A stretch of 64,000 bases of DNA, taken from positions 99,225 to 163,224 of the forward strand of contig JAGLOP010000003.1 of NCBI GenBank assembly GCA_023138835.1, written 5' to 3'. This document shows positions 1 through 8,159 of this stretch, in pieces. The stretch is from Arcobacteraceae bacterium. Lineage in GTDB: Bacteria > Campylobacterota > Campylobacteria > Campylobacterales > Arcobacteraceae. A program made the translations under genes and the position numbers. Below the pieces are notes generated by a model. That model was not told the DNA's origin. It was given only the letters and a program-made list of their open reading frames with translations, and did no database searches. Within the stretch, counting starts at the first letter, position 1. Each line of letters opens with the position of its first letter.

Positions 1-590
1 GCTTTTTCTCTTTTTTTATCAACGATTACTAAACCATATCCCAATTTCTCAGCATAACCTCTAGCTCGTGCAACTCCACCAACATCAGGAGATGCAATAA
101 TTGGATTTTTAAGATTTTTATTTTTAATATACTCTACAAAAAGCGAAGCACCCACTAAATGATCCACAGGAATATTAAAAAATCCCTGAATCTGAGAAGC
201 ATGTAAATCAATAGTAATAACTCTTTGAACTCCAGCAGTTTCCAGCATATCAGCAACTAATTTTGCAGTAATAGGAACTCTGGGAGCTGCTTTTTTATCT
301 TGTCTTGCATATCCAAAATATGGTATCACTGCATTAATAGTTCCAGCACTGCTTCGCTTTAAAGCATCAACAATTATTAATAATTCCATTAAATTATCAT
401 TTGCAGGAGCACATGTGGGCTGGATGATAAATACATCTTGACCACGAACAGACTCAGGAATAATTACATTTATCTCACCATCACTAAATTTATTCACTTG
501 AATATCTGCTAACTCTTTACCTAAAGATTCGGCAACTTTTTGAGCAAATGCAGGATTTGCACTACCACTAATTAATTTATATCCACTCAT
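1..590 (-). CDS. prs: Ribose-phosphate pyrophosphokinase, 3' end cut by window edge
   Basis: The minus strand reads MSGYKLISGSANPAFAQ from an ATG at 588-590, with AAGGATAAG as Shine-Dalgarno just upstream, and stays open to the window edge (about 196 residues of the usual ~310). Recognisable PRPP synthetase segments are the N-terminal SGSANPAFAQKVAESLG, the FSDGEINV motif, the flexible-loop YFGYARQDKK segment, and the divalent-metal/ribose-5-phosphate motif VITIDLHASQIQGFF. The family makes PRPP from ribose 5-phosphate and ATP in the cytosol for nucleotide, His and Trp synthesis. It is divergent from the NosL-like gene and unrelated to it in function. The C-terminal PRPP-binding loop lies outside the window. 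Confidence 0.95.
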   Translation of the reverse strand, partial: MSGYKLISGSANPAFAQKVAESLGKELADIQVNKFSDGEINVIIPESVRGQDVFIIQPTCAPANDNLMELLIIVDALKRSSAGTINAVIPYFGYARQDKKAAPRVPITAKLVADMLETAGVQRVITIDLHASQIQGFFNIPVDHLVGASLFVEYIKNKNLKNPIIASPDVGGVARARGYAEKLGYGLVIVDKKREK

Positions 591-718
591 AACTTATCCT
601 TGCATATTATTTAATATTTCGCGATTATATCACACATTATCTTTAGATAATTTATAAATCAAATATAACATGTGTGATTCATAAATTTTTACTTATAATA
701 TATATAATATTTTATTAA

Positions 719-747
719 TTAACAATTATTTAACAACTTTTAGATAA
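719..747 (+). promoter_or_regulatory. Response-regulator-type direct-repeat box upstream of NosL-A
   Basis: TTAACAA at 719-725 and 730-736 is an exact direct repeat with 11-bp periodicity, followed by a third related half TAGATAA at 741-747, again 11 bp on. The same element occurs upstream of exbB, the TonB-dependent receptor, the response regulator at 30186 and the double-NosL gene at 32966. Eleven-bp direct repeats are typical of OmpR/PhoB-family binding sites. No good -10 is seen at the spacing used in the other copies, so promoter placement here is uncertain. Confidence 0.6.
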
Positions 748-781
748 CCTTTTCCTAATTCAAAACAAAAGGAGAAAAGTG

Positions 782-1507
782 ATGAGAAAATTATTACTTA
801 GTTTATTAACAATAAGTGCTTTACTGGTATCTGCTAGTTTGAGCGTTCAAGCTATGCAAAAAGATGGTGCAAGTCCTAAAAAAGCATCTATGAAAATGTA
901 CAGAATGGTACCAAAAGGTAAGGCTGCACTACTTCAAGATGGTAAAAACAAAGCATATTGTCCAACTTGTGGTATGACATTACCTATGTTTTACAAAACA
1001 AACCATGCAGCTAAACATGCGGGTCATAATAAACAATACTGTTCAATTGTATGTTTAGTTGAAGATGCAATTGTAAACGGAACAAAACTTACAGATTTTA
1101 AAGTTGTAGATAATTCAACACTAAAATTTATTGATTCAAAAAAAGCATTTTTCGTTGTAGGAAGTAAAAAACCGGGAACTATGAGTGTAGTAAGTAAGTA
1201 TGCATTTGGTACAAAAGGTGCTGCTGATAAATTTGCAGCTGCTAATGGCGGTAAAGTTATGAAATTTGATGCACTGTATAAACTTGTAGTTAACTCGTCA
1301 GCTAAAGATATGGCTGCTACTAAAAAAAGACAAGCTATGGCTATCAAAAAAGGTGCAATGATGTACAAGAAAATGTGTAAAAAAACTGATAAAAAGTTTG
1401 CTTCAACTGCAGACGCAAAATCATTTTTAATTGAAAGTGGAATTTGTGGAAAAATTAAAGGTAAAAAGCATCAAGCTATTGCTTTATATTTAAACAGCAG
1501 AAAATAA
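782..1507 (+). CDS. Secreted NosL-like protein with haem-less cytochrome-like tail (NosL-A)
   Basis: 241 residues. The first 26 form a signal peptide (KLLLSLLTISALLVSAS, then VQA). A NosL-type domain follows, with CPTCGM near residue 60, FYKTNHAAKH, a second Cys pair QYCSIVC, and the NosL-style DSKKAFFVVGSKKPGTMS segment. NosL proteins bind Cu(I) through a Cys/Met site. The last ~60 residues (GAMMYKKMCKK ... IESGICGK ... HQAIALYLNSRK) look like a small cytochrome-c fold but have no CxxCH. I chose ATG 782 over GTG 779 because AGGAG sits at better spacing. It is monocistronic, ends in a hairpin, and its direct-repeat box puts it in the regulon of the 30-kb region. Exact role unknown; periplasmic copper binding is inferred. 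Confidence 0.8.
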   Translation: MRKLLLSLLTISALLVSASLSVQAMQKDGASPKKASMKMYRMVPKGKAALLQDGKNKAYCPTCGMTLPMFYKTNHAAKHAGHNKQYCSIVCLVEDAIVNGTKLTDFKVVDNSTLKFIDSKKAFFVVGSKKPGTMSVVSKYAFGTKGAADKFAAANGGKVMKFDALYKLVVNSSAKDMAATKKRQAMAIKKGAMMYKKMCKKTDKKFASTADAKSFLIESGICGKIKGKKHQAIALYLNSRK

Positions 1508-1515
1508 TTAATATA

Positions 1516-1545
1516 AATCAAGGCTATTAATTTATAGCCTTGATT
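1516..1545. terminator. Bidirectional terminator hairpin between NosL-A and tonB
   Basis: Perfect 12-bp stem: AATCAAGGCTAT (1516-1527), six-base loop TAATTT, ATAGCCTTGATT (1534-1545). It lies 8 bases after the NosL-A stop and 31 bases after the tonB stop between converging genes. The flanks are AT-rich rather than a clean U-tract, so efficiency is uncertain. Confidence 0.7.
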
Positions 1546-1576
1546 AAAACTCTCTATCTATAAAATCCATTATTTC

Positions 1577-2323
1577 TTAATGTAAATTATATTTTATACT
1601 TATAAACAAATCTAAATTATTTTTAAAAAGACCTTTTGGTGCTTCTAGAGGGAAACTATTTTTAATCGCTATTACCACTGATTTCTTAAATATTTTTTTA
1701 CCTTCAATAATTTTATAAGATATAAGTTCACCTTTTGGTGATATAGTAAATTTAATCTTCACTTCGCCTTGGATTCCTCGTCGTATAGCTATTTTAGGAT
1801 ATGATTTATTTTTATTAATAGTATTTTTTATTTTAGTATAATACTGATTTCTTAATATTGTTTGTTTTTCTATTAATAAAGTATCTATAGCTTTTTTAAC
1901 TACTGATTTATTTTGTTTAATCTGTGTTTTTTGTACAATTTGCTTTTTATATTCTTTCTTAATTATCTCTTTTGGTTTTTCAATTGGCTTTGGTTTCGGC
2001 TTTACAATTGGTTTTGGCTTAGGTTTCGGCTTTGGCTTTTCAATTGGCTTCGGTTTCGGCTTCGGCTTTGGCTTTACAATTGGTTTTGGCTTAGGTTTCG
2101 GTTTTGGCTTTACAATTGGTTTTGGCTTTGGCTTTGGTTTTTCTATTTTTTTAGGTTCCGGTTGAGGTCTTTGCTGTACAATAACTGTAAACTTAACTGT
2201 TTGCTCACTTTTCTTTGTTACAGATTTTATAATTTTTTGATTATCTAAAGAGTACAAATAACTAGCTATTAAAATTATATAAAGAAATGCAGTTATCAAA
2301 AAAGAGGAAAAATACCTATTCAT
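1577..2323 (-). CDS. tonB: Energy transducer TonB
   Basis: 248 residues. One N-terminal membrane anchor (residues ~6-26), then a long Lys-Pro/Glu-Pro spacer (about residues 53-120) able to span the periplasm, a Lys-rich linker, and a C-terminal TonB domain (about 160-248) with [20 protein letters not shown] and the final FPLEAPKGL segment. It couples the ExbBD proton motor to outer-membrane TonB-dependent receptors. Its start overlaps the exbD stop by 8 bases, giving the operon exbB-exbD-tonB. The direct-repeat box upstream of exbB, shared with the receptor gene at 27877-29955, suggests that receptor is its main client. Confidence 0.93.
   Translation of the reverse strand: MNRYFSSFLITAFLYIILIASYLYSLDNQKIIKSVTKKSEQTVKFTVIVQQRPQPEPKKIEKPKPKPKPIVKPKPKPKPKPIVKPKPKPKPKPIEKPKPKPKPKPIVKPKPKPIEKPKEIIKKEYKKQIVQKTQIKQNKSVVKKAIDTLLIEKQTILRNQYYTKIKNTINKNKSYPKIAIRRGIQGEVKIKFTISPKGELISYKIIEGKKIFKKSVVIAIKNSFPLEAPKGLFKNNLDLFISIKYNLH
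1972..2163 (-). repeat. Lys-Pro tandem repeat in tonB
   Basis: Imperfect tandem repeats encoding KPKPKPKP blocks separated by IV or IE. At DNA level, units of roughly 30-42 bases built from GGCTTTGG/GGTTTCGG/ACAATTGGT recur several times. Copy number could change in frame by recombination and so alter spacer length. The repeat is normal in type for TonB but long. Confidence 0.75.
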
Positions 2324-2696
2324 ATTTAGTAATAATTCCTAAATTTTTATATCCTTTTTGTTTTAATATATCTATAATATAAACAAAATTTTCAAACTTG
2401 GTATTTTTATCACAATTTATACTAATAGCCGTATTGATTTTGAAATTTTCCAACTGTAATATAATTTGTTCTTTGGTTATTTGTTCTTTATTAAAAAACA
2501 TATCTCCATTTTGTTTAATTGTTATAATTAAAGTTTTATTTTTTGTAATTTTTGTAGAACTATTTGCCTCACTTAGATCAACAGGTATGATACCACGGGC
2601 AACAAAAGTAGCTGTAGTAAGTACTATAACTAAAAGTACAAGCATAATATCTATAAATGGAACAACATTCATAGAATCAAATTTTTTAATTTGCAC
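2316..2696 (-). CDS. exbD: Biopolymer transport protein ExbD
   Basis: About 126 residues from a GTG at 2694-2696. This start is preferred over the ATG at 2729 because AAAAGGA lies 5 bases upstream and the protein then begins [19 protein letters not shown], the usual ExbD N-terminus; the longer reading would overlap exbB by 44 bases instead of 11. It has a single membrane helix ([16 protein letters not shown]) with the conserved Asp of [10 protein letters not shown] that carries protons in this family, followed by a periplasmic ExbD domain. It forms the proton-motive-force motor with ExbB and drives TonB. Confidence 0.92.
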   Translation of the reverse strand: MQIKKFDSMNVVPFIDIMLVLLVIVLTTATFVARGIIPVDLSEANSSTKITKNKTLIITIKQNGDMFFNKEQITKEQIILQLENFKINTAISINCDKNTKFENFVYIIDILKQKGYKNLGIITKYE

Positions 2697-3129
2697 TTTG
2701 TTCCTTTTGTTCAATCTCCCAAAGTGCAATTATAACTTCAATTTTTCGCGCCAAATGATTATAAAACATCATAGATGGAATTGCAACAACTAATCCCATA
2801 GCTGTTGCTTTAAGCGCAAGAGCCAATGAACTCATAATTATTTTTACATCAATATCTCCACCATGCCCCATAGTATAAAATGTAACAATAATACCAAAAA
2901 CAGTCCCAAGCAACCCAATATACGGTGCATTTGAACCAAATGATGAGATGATTGATATATGGTTTGTTACATCAATCTCTAGTCTTTCTTTTTGTTTATA
3001 TTTAACTAAATCAATTTTTTTAAAAAACATAAGTCTTTCTATATAAAACCAAATTGACAGAAAACTCATCAATCCCAAAATACCTAATATTCCATAATCT
3101 ATTATATCTTTTATAAATTCTATATCCAT
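2686..3129 (-). CDS. exbB: Biopolymer transport protein ExbB (MotA/TolQ/ExbB channel)
   Basis: 147 residues with three hydrophobic segments: residues ~11-33, and two near 60-85 and 95-120, including the SSFGSNAPYIGLLGTVFGI motif and SLALALKATAMGLVVAIPSMMFYN, both diagnostic of the MotA/TolQ/ExbB family. It has the short ExbB form common in Campylobacterota. AAGGA precedes the ATG. It is first gene of exbB-exbD-tonB; upstream sit two exact TTAACAA halves and a TAAAAT -10. Inner membrane. Confidence 0.93.
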   Translation of the reverse strand: MDIEFIKDIIDYGILGILGLMSFLSIWFYIERLMFFKKIDLVKYKQKERLEIDVTNHISIISSFGSNAPYIGLLGTVFGIIVTFYTMGHGGDIDVKIIMSSLALALKATAMGLVVAIPSMMFYNHLARKIEVIIALWEIEQKEQSAN

Positions 3130-3160
3130 ACTTTAATTTTTCCTTATTTAAATATATATA

Positions 3161-3192
3161 ATTTTACCATTTTGTTGTTAATTTATTGTTAA
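3161..3192 (-). promoter_or_regulatory. Direct-repeat box plus -10 for exbB-exbD-tonB
   Basis: On the minus strand TTAACAA (3192-3186), spacer TAAA, TTAACAA (3181-3175), then 8 bases and an extended -10 TGG-TAAAAT (TAAAAT at 3166-3161). The expected transcript start near 3154 leaves a leader of about 25 bases with AAGGA before the exbB ATG. The 8-base gap between box and -10 is the same as upstream of the response regulator at 30186, which supports activator binding over the -35 region. Confidence 0.65.
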
Positions 3193-3240
3193 TTATCTCT
3201 TTTTTATAACAAGGTTTTTTGTATCAAGTGTCTTACTAGA

Positions 3241-3510
3241 TTATTGTTTTTTGTCCAATATCTTCTCTCCCTTCTTTATTAGTAAAGAGATAATTTTAAG
3301 TTCCTCTTCCAATTCTCTTTTTTCTTTTTTGATTAATCTCTTCTTTAATGATTTACCAATTTTTTTTTCTTCTTCTTTTAGCTTTTTCAGAATACTTTTT
3401 ACCAATTTCTTTTTATCTGATTTTTCACATACTAATTTATCAAATTGATTTATAAATTTATCCAATCCTAAAAATTCTTTTACACTATCAATAAACTTTG
3501 CTACACCCAT
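3241..3510 (-). CDS. Small Lys/Glu-rich hypothetical protein
   Basis: 89 residues from the ATG at 3510, which overlaps the TGA of the upstream Na/Pi cotransporter gene (TGATG), so it is translationally coupled. The protein is highly charged (KKLKEEEKKIGKSLKKRLIKKEKRELEEEL), very likely a long alpha helix or coiled coil, with one Cys and no membrane segment. I do not recognise a family. The coupling suggests a role with the NptA-like transporter, for example as a soluble partner of its PhoU-like tail, but that is a guess. Confidence 0.65.
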   Translation of the reverse strand: MGVAKFIDSVKEFLGLDKFINQFDKLVCEKSDKKKLVKSILKKLKEEEKKIGKSLKKRLIKKEKRELEEELKIISLLIKKGEKILDKKQ

Positions 3511-5327
3511 CAATTATCCTTTTTCTCTAAAATTGAATCAATATCTTCATCACTGACAACCATATCAGCACCAAGACTCCTCATATCACCACACCTATTA
3601 ATAAATATCACTTCTGCCATCGCTGTAAATTTTTGACTGATATCATAAGCATAAACAGTATCATTCATCAGTGATGTAGCCATTTCATTGGTAATTAAAC
3701 TATTCCTAATTAAATTATCAAGTGTTCCATTTGCGATTATATCGTATTTCTCAGTATGTACTTTAGTTTTTGAAAGTAATAATATAATTACATCTTCCTC
3801 GTCCGTAGTTGCAATGATATTAATATTTCGTAAAAGTTCAGCTAAATCTTTTCTTATAGTATCGTATTGCTTTTTTATATGCTTATTTGTACTCTCAGTG
3901 TATTTTATTAAATTCTTTTGCAAATGCTTTATATCTTTTACGGCTTCTACAATATCCCTGTTGGCAAGTTTTAATTTGTATAACTCTTCAATATATTCAG
4001 GTGACATATTTGATTGAGCTTTGGTAGAAAAGTCTATAATCTCACCATAAATACCTTTTATTTTGCGATTATAAAAATTATCAATATCAACTGCTGTTTG
4101 GCTATATACTTCACTTACAACTTCATCTAAATTCATAGAAGATACAATATTACCTTTTTTTACATTTATACCTTGAGCTATAATCTCAAATGCATTTTCA
4201 TATAAATGCTTAGTTTCTCTTATAATTGCTGCCATAGAAGTTTCCTGAATTTCTAATACGGAATCATTAAGATATTTGACTTTATCAAAATTTTTGTCTC
4301 CTTGTAAATCTTCTTCTTTAAGTGCAAATTCTAGAAAGTTTACAAGACTATTTATAAATGGTATCATTACAATCACACCAATTAGATTAAATATAGTATG
4401 AAATACAGCCAGTTTTAAAGTATAATCATCGCCGGCTATACCAACTGCATCACTTATAAAATCAACAGAATATATAATCTGACTCATAAAGATTATGGCA
4501 ATTAACCCTGTAACCACATTGAAAATCAAATGAGCACCTGCTAGTCTTTTACCTATAATATTAGAACTCATAGATCCAATAATAGCAGTGATCGTTGTAC
4601 CTAGATTTGCCCCTATTGCTAAAGCTAAAGCATTTTCATAAGAGATTTGTCCAGCAGCAAGTGCAGTGATAATAAGTACTAATGTAGCATGAGATGATTG
4701 CATAACTACAGTTGCGAATATACCAATACTAGTAAATATAAAGAGTCCCTTTAATCCGCTAACTGCATAAGAAGCTAAATCAATAGTACTTTTAAATGCT
4801 TCAAACCCATCTTTCATATAGTGGATTCCAAGAAATAAAAATCCAAGTCCAGCTAGTATATATCCCATACCTTTTAAAGATTTACTTTTTTGAAAGATTA
4901 AAATTACACCAAATACAAGCATTGGCATAGCATAAGCAGAAATTTTTACTTTTAATCCAAATCCAGCTACTAACCAAGCTCCAGTAGTTGTTCCAATATT
5001 TGCTCCAAAAATTATTCCAATACCCTGTGCAAGACCTATTAAACCAGCTCCTAAAAATGAGATAGTTAAAACTGAAACCAAAGAACTTGATTGCATGACA
5101 GTAGTTGTAATAACTCCAAACCCTATACTTTTATAAAGCTTATTAGTAGATTTTTGTAAAATCCTTTCCAGTGTACCGCCTGAGAAAGCCTTAAAGCCCT
5201 CTTCAAGGAATAACATTCCAAATAAAAATATAGCAACACCTGCTGATATCTCTTTAAAATCCGGGCTTATCCAAAATCCATAAGATAAAATAATAAAAAT
5301 ACTAGGTAGGAATATTCTCTTTAGCAA
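3510..5327 (-). CDS. Na/Pi cotransporter family protein (NptA/YjbB type) with PhoU-like C-terminus
   Basis: 605 residues. Two inverted Na/Pi-cotransporter repeats carry the QSSS signatures (TTVMQSSSLVSVLTISFLGAG near residue 77, and TVVMQSSHATLVLIITALAAG near residue 207) and GANIGTT/GANLGTT motifs. From about residue 370 on comes a cytoplasmic helical PhoU-like region. The family moves phosphate with sodium in the inner membrane. It closes the arsenic island, where phosphate/arsenate discrimination or efflux would make sense. The spacing from the DUF4405 gene is 15 bases, so it is in the same operon. Confidence 0.87.
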   Translation of the reverse strand: MLKRIFLPSIFIILSYGFWISPDFKEISAGVAIFLFGMLFLEEGFKAFSGGTLERILQKSTNKLYKSIGFGVITTTVMQSSSLVSVLTISFLGAGLIGLAQGIGIIFGANIGTTTGAWLVAGFGLKVKISAYAMPMLVFGVILIFQKSKSLKGMGYILAGLGFLFLGIHYMKDGFEAFKSTIDLASYAVSGLKGLFIFTSIGIFATVVMQSSHATLVLIITALAAGQISYENALALAIGANLGTTITAIIGSMSSNIIGKRLAGAHLIFNVVTGLIAIIFMSQIIYSVDFISDAVGIAGDDYTLKLAVFHTIFNLIGVIVMIPFINSLVNFLEFALKEEDLQGDKNFDKVKYLNDSVLEIQETSMAAIIRETKHLYENAFEIIAQGINVKKGNIVSSMNLDEVVSEVYSQTAVDIDNFYNRKIKGIYGEIIDFSTKAQSNMSPEYIEELYKLKLANRDIVEAVKDIKHLQKNLIKYTESTNKHIKKQYDTIRKDLAELLRNINIIATTDEEDVIILLLSKTKVHTEKYDIIANGTLDNLIRNSLITNEMATSLMNDTVYAYDISQKFTAMAEVIFINRCGDMRSLGADMVVSDEDIDSILEKKDN

Positions 5328-5342
5328 TTAACCGGTTCCCCT

Positions 5343-6167
5343 TTATTTAATCAATAATTTATAAACATCAATTGGCATTAGGTCTAATTCATCTGCAATA
5401 TTTTTTATTTTACTATCAGAATTAATATCATCCAATCCTTTTAACTTTAAAATATTAATAGCTTTGTCTAAATCAATTTTTCTCATATCACTTAACTCTT
5501 TTAATGTTTTTCTTCCTAGTCTAGATGGTATGTCAGAATCTTTGCTTGTTGAAGATTTATACTTAATACTTTCAGTTTTTGCATCTGTACCGATTAGTTT
5601 ATAAACATAGCTTGGACTAATATTATTATTTTTCCCAATACTTAGTAGAGTTTCATCATCTTTAAATATAATATTATTATCAGATAAGATTTTACTCGCA
5701 ATATTAAAATCTATATTTAACTTTCTGCAAAATACTTTTAACTTTGATTCTTCGGCATGTCCATAAGGCGGTTCACCATATTGTTCAGTCCAAGAATCTT
5801 TTATAGTCTCACCCATTTTCATAAAAGCTTTCATTGGGTGTACTGGATACAATGTTCCAACAACAAAAAATATATTTATTAAAAGTGCAATTAAAAATTC
5901 TTTTTTTGTAAAAGATATTTTTCTATTAACATCTTTTAAATAATTTAAAATTGGATTCCAGTTATAATAAGTATGATATACTCCAAAAAACAAAAATGTT
6001 ATCATTGAAGTTGTATGGATATCTCCATATTGAGTTTTTGATAGACCAAATAGATGCCAATCAGCCCAATAAGCAACTTTCCCTTTAGGACAAAGAAATA
6101 ACATAATCCCTGTATAACTCATTATTAAAAATGAGAAGCCTAAACTTAAAGAAGTAATCTTTTTCAT
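5343..6167 (-). CDS. DUF4405-type membrane protein with helical C-terminal domain
   Basis: 274 residues. The N-terminal part has two or three membrane segments with conserved histidines (DWHLFGLSK, IHTTSM, GVYHTYYNW), the pattern of DUF4405, a family thought to resemble cytochrome b-type membrane proteins. The rest is soluble and contains two short repeats of a helical motif (NIDFNIASKILSDN and KIDLDKAINILKLKG ... ELDLMPIDVYKLL). It sits between the small thioredoxin and the NptA-like gene in the arsenic operon. A membrane redox role is possible but unproven. Confidence 0.7.
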   Translation of the reverse strand: MKKITSLSLGFSFLIMSYTGIMLFLCPKGKVAYWADWHLFGLSKTQYGDIHTTSMITFLFFGVYHTYYNWNPILNYLKDVNRKISFTKKEFLIALLINIFFVVGTLYPVHPMKAFMKMGETIKDSWTEQYGEPPYGHAEESKLKVFCRKLNIDFNIASKILSDNNIIFKDDETLLSIGKNNNISPSYVYKLIGTDAKTESIKYKSSTSKDSDIPSRLGRKTLKELSDMRKIDLDKAINILKLKGLDDINSDSKIKNIADELDLMPIDVYKLLIK

Positions 6168-6175
6168 GGTATCTC

Positions 6176-6409
6176 CTATGCTTTTATTATATCTACAATC
6201 TCATCCACGCTCAAAAGTTTTCCCGTGCTTTTTACAACACCATCTATCACTAATCCAGGTGTACTAACAACACCATAATCCATAATTTTCATTATATCTT
6301 CAACTTTTTGGATACTGTGAAATCCACCAATTTTTGCCACTGCTTGTTTTACAGCATCTTCAAGTGCAATACATTTTGCACAACCTGTTCCTAATATTTC
6401 AATCTTCAT
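6176..6409 (-). CDS. Small thioredoxin-fold protein (redox-active disulfide protein 2 family)
   Basis: 77 residues from ATG 6409, chosen because GGAGGGG lies just upstream. It starts MKIEILGTGCAKCIALED, with a CxxC (CAKC) at the active site, and has the cis-Pro-like STPGLVIDGVV later, matching the MTH895/TM0996 family of tiny thioredoxins. These are repeatedly found beside the permease family of the upstream gene in arsenic loci, probably handling thiol redox of the permease or its substrate. Cytoplasmic. Confidence 0.88.
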   Translation of the reverse strand: MKIEILGTGCAKCIALEDAVKQAVAKIGGFHSIQKVEDIMKIMDYGVVSTPGLVIDGVVKSTGKLLSVDEIVDIIKA

Positions 6410-6455
6410 CTTCCCCTCCAACTATGCTTACAGCATATAACACACGGTTCCCAAC

Positions 6456-7400
6456 TTATAAAATAAAATTAAATAAATATCCTATAGCTATTATACCTAA
6501 ACCAACTATTCCAAAAAATAAAGCGATAAGTTTAATATGTAATATTCTTTTAAGTATCATAGCTTCAGGAAGACTAAGTGCTACTACAGCCATCATAAAA
6601 CTAAGTGCAGTTCCAAGTAACATCCCTTTACTTGTAAGCACTTCAACAAGTGGCATAACTCCAGCTGCATTAGAATACATAGGTATCCCCATCAAAACTG
6701 CAATAATTACAGAAAATGGATTGTTCTCTCCTGCATATTTAGCTATAAAATCAGCTGGTATATATCCATGGATAAATGCTCCAATACCAACGCCCACCAA
6801 GACATAGATATAAATCTTTTTAAAGATATCAATTGTATAGTCAGATGCTTCTTTTATCCTTTGTTTAAAAGTAAGTTTTATATGAACCTCATCTAGTTCA
6901 CCCTCCATAGGTTTTACATCCATTAAAACATATTTTTCCATATTCATTCTACCTATAAAGTATCCGCCAAATATTGCAACTAATAATCCAAATCCAATAT
7001 AAATAGCCGTAATTTTCCAACCAAATATTCCAAATAAAAGTGCTATTGCTATTTCGTTGTTCATAGGAGAGCTAATAAGAAAAGAAAAAGTTACACCAAT
7101 GGGAATTCTTGCTTGAATAAATCCTAAAAATAATGGTATAGCTGAGCAACTGCAAAAAGGGGTAATAATACCAAATAATGAAGCTAATACATTACCAAAA
7201 AAAGGTGACTTATTTTGCAAGTATGACCTTACATATTCTGTATTAAAATGTGTTCTTAAATATGATACAACAAAGATAATAGTGATTAATAAAAAATATA
7301 TCTTAATAGTATCATATATAAAGAAATTGACAGCTTCACCTAGATGTCCCTCTAGTTTTAAAACATCATATATGAAATAATCAACTGTCTCTTTCCACAT
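6456..7400 (-). CDS. Permease of the ArsP/YraQ (DUF318) family
   Basis: 314 residues, about eight membrane helices in two halves. The hallmark GIITPFCSCSAIPLFLGFIQARIP with its CSCS motif is near residue 80, and the second-half counterpart is GIPMYSNAAGVMPLVEVL. ArsP members export trivalent organoarsenicals; others in the family have unknown substrates. The position after an ArsR-type operator and next to the mini-thioredoxin supports arsenic. I do not assign the arsP symbol because the family is broad. Confidence 0.85.
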   Translation of the reverse strand: MWKETVDYFIYDVLKLEGHLGEAVNFFIYDTIKIYFLLITIIFVVSYLRTHFNTEYVRSYLQNKSPFFGNVLASLFGIITPFCSCSAIPLFLGFIQARIPIGVTFSFLISSPMNNEIAIALLFGIFGWKITAIYIGFGLLVAIFGGYFIGRMNMEKYVLMDVKPMEGELDEVHIKLTFKQRIKEASDYTIDIFKKIYIYVLVGVGIGAFIHGYIPADFIAKYAGENNPFSVIIAVLMGIPMYSNAAGVMPLVEVLTSKGMLLGTALSFMMAVVALSLPEAMILKRILHIKLIALFFGIVGLGIIAIGYLFNFIL

Positions 7401-7411
7401 AGTTTATTAAA

Positions 7412-8044
7412 CTAATTTCTTCTTGATTGATTTGCCAAAAATTCATTTTTACTTACTTTTCCATCATTGTCTGTATCTATATCTGAAAAAGGTGTATTAT
7501 TTCCTGCATTTCTCATCATTTTACCTTGTTGTGCATTTTGTGACATTCTATTGTTTCTAGCTTCATTCATCTCACTTTCCGTAAGATATCCATCACTATT
7601 TAGATCATAACTTTCAAAAGTTGGCATATTTCGTCTCATACCTCTTGCGCTATTTGTTTGATTATTACTACGACCTTGACCCATACCTTGTCTATTTCCT
7701 CTTTGACCTTTGTTCATATTTCCTTTATTTGAACGATTTTTTTGCATTTGTGAATTTTGACCTTCAAGTAGTTCTAGTTTAGTCAACTTTCCATCTTTAT
7801 TTGTATCAAATAGTTCAAAATCTGGAGCATTTCCTGCTTTTCTCATAGGCATTCCTTGATTTGCTCTAATAGACTGTCTTTTTGCTCTAGCATCATAAAA
7901 TTCACTTTTGCTAACCAAACCATCATTATTTGTATCATATATATCAAAAGATATTGGACCTCTTTGTGATAAATCAGCACCATTCGCTAAACTTCCCATT
8001 AAACATAACGCACCTATTGTTGTGAGTAATTTTTCTGTTTTCAT
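7412..8044 (-). CDS. Secreted four-EF-hand protein (EF-1)
   Basis: 210 residues from ATG 8044; GGAGGAG just upstream decides this start over an in-frame codon at 8083. There is a signal peptide (LLTTIGALCLMGSLANGAD), then four EF-hand loops: DTNNDGLVSKSE, DTNKDGKLTKLE, DLNSDGYLTESE and DTDNDGKVSKNE, linked by Met/Arg/Asn/Gln-rich stretches. It is a close paralogue of the protein at 17568-18182. Calcium or other divalent-metal binding in the periplasm is the family expectation. It is the first gene of the permease operon and is preceded by an ArsR-type operator, so it is probably arsenic-responsive. Confidence 0.85.
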   Translation of the reverse strand: MKTEKLLTTIGALCLMGSLANGADLSQRGPISFDIYDTNNDGLVSKSEFYDARAKRQSIRANQGMPMRKAGNAPDFELFDTNKDGKLTKLELLEGQNSQMQKNRSNKGNMNKGQRGNRQGMGQGRSNNQTNSARGMRRNMPTFESYDLNSDGYLTESEMNEARNNRMSQNAQQGKMMRNAGNNTPFSDIDTDNDGKVSKNEFLANQSRRN

Positions 8045-8095
8045 AACTTTCTCCTCCCCTGTTTTATACTGAAAGTATATCATAGTTTAATTAAT

Positions 8096-8115
8096 ATATC
8101 AAGATATCTTGATGT
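8096..8115. promoter_or_regulatory. ArsR-type operator upstream of EF-1/permease operon
   Basis: ATCAAGAT-ATCTTGAT (8098-8113) is a perfect 16-base palindrome; written with flanks it is ATATCAA-N6-TTGATGT. The same ATATCAA-N6-TTGATAT element lies in front of arsR (10808-10827). It is about 50 bases upstream of the EF-1 start, with minus-strand -10 candidates (TATACT or TATAAA) between. Confidence 0.75.
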
Positions 8116-8159
8116 ATTGTAAATTTCTTAAACTTATTCTCAAGAGAATTCACACACAA

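Noticed and set aside
1972..2163. CRISPR-like regular repeat
   Set aside because: The units are contiguous, in frame and encode Lys-Pro; there are no unique spacers. It is a TonB spacer.
1913..2248. Open frame of 111 codons rich in Phe/Trp/Leu opposite tonB
   Set aside because: It is the complement of the Lys-Pro repeat; composition is an artefact and no ribosome binding site is seen.
2697..2729. Longer ExbD beginning at the ATG at 2729
   Set aside because: The GTG at 2696 has an ideal AAAAGGA and gives the normal ExbD N-terminus.
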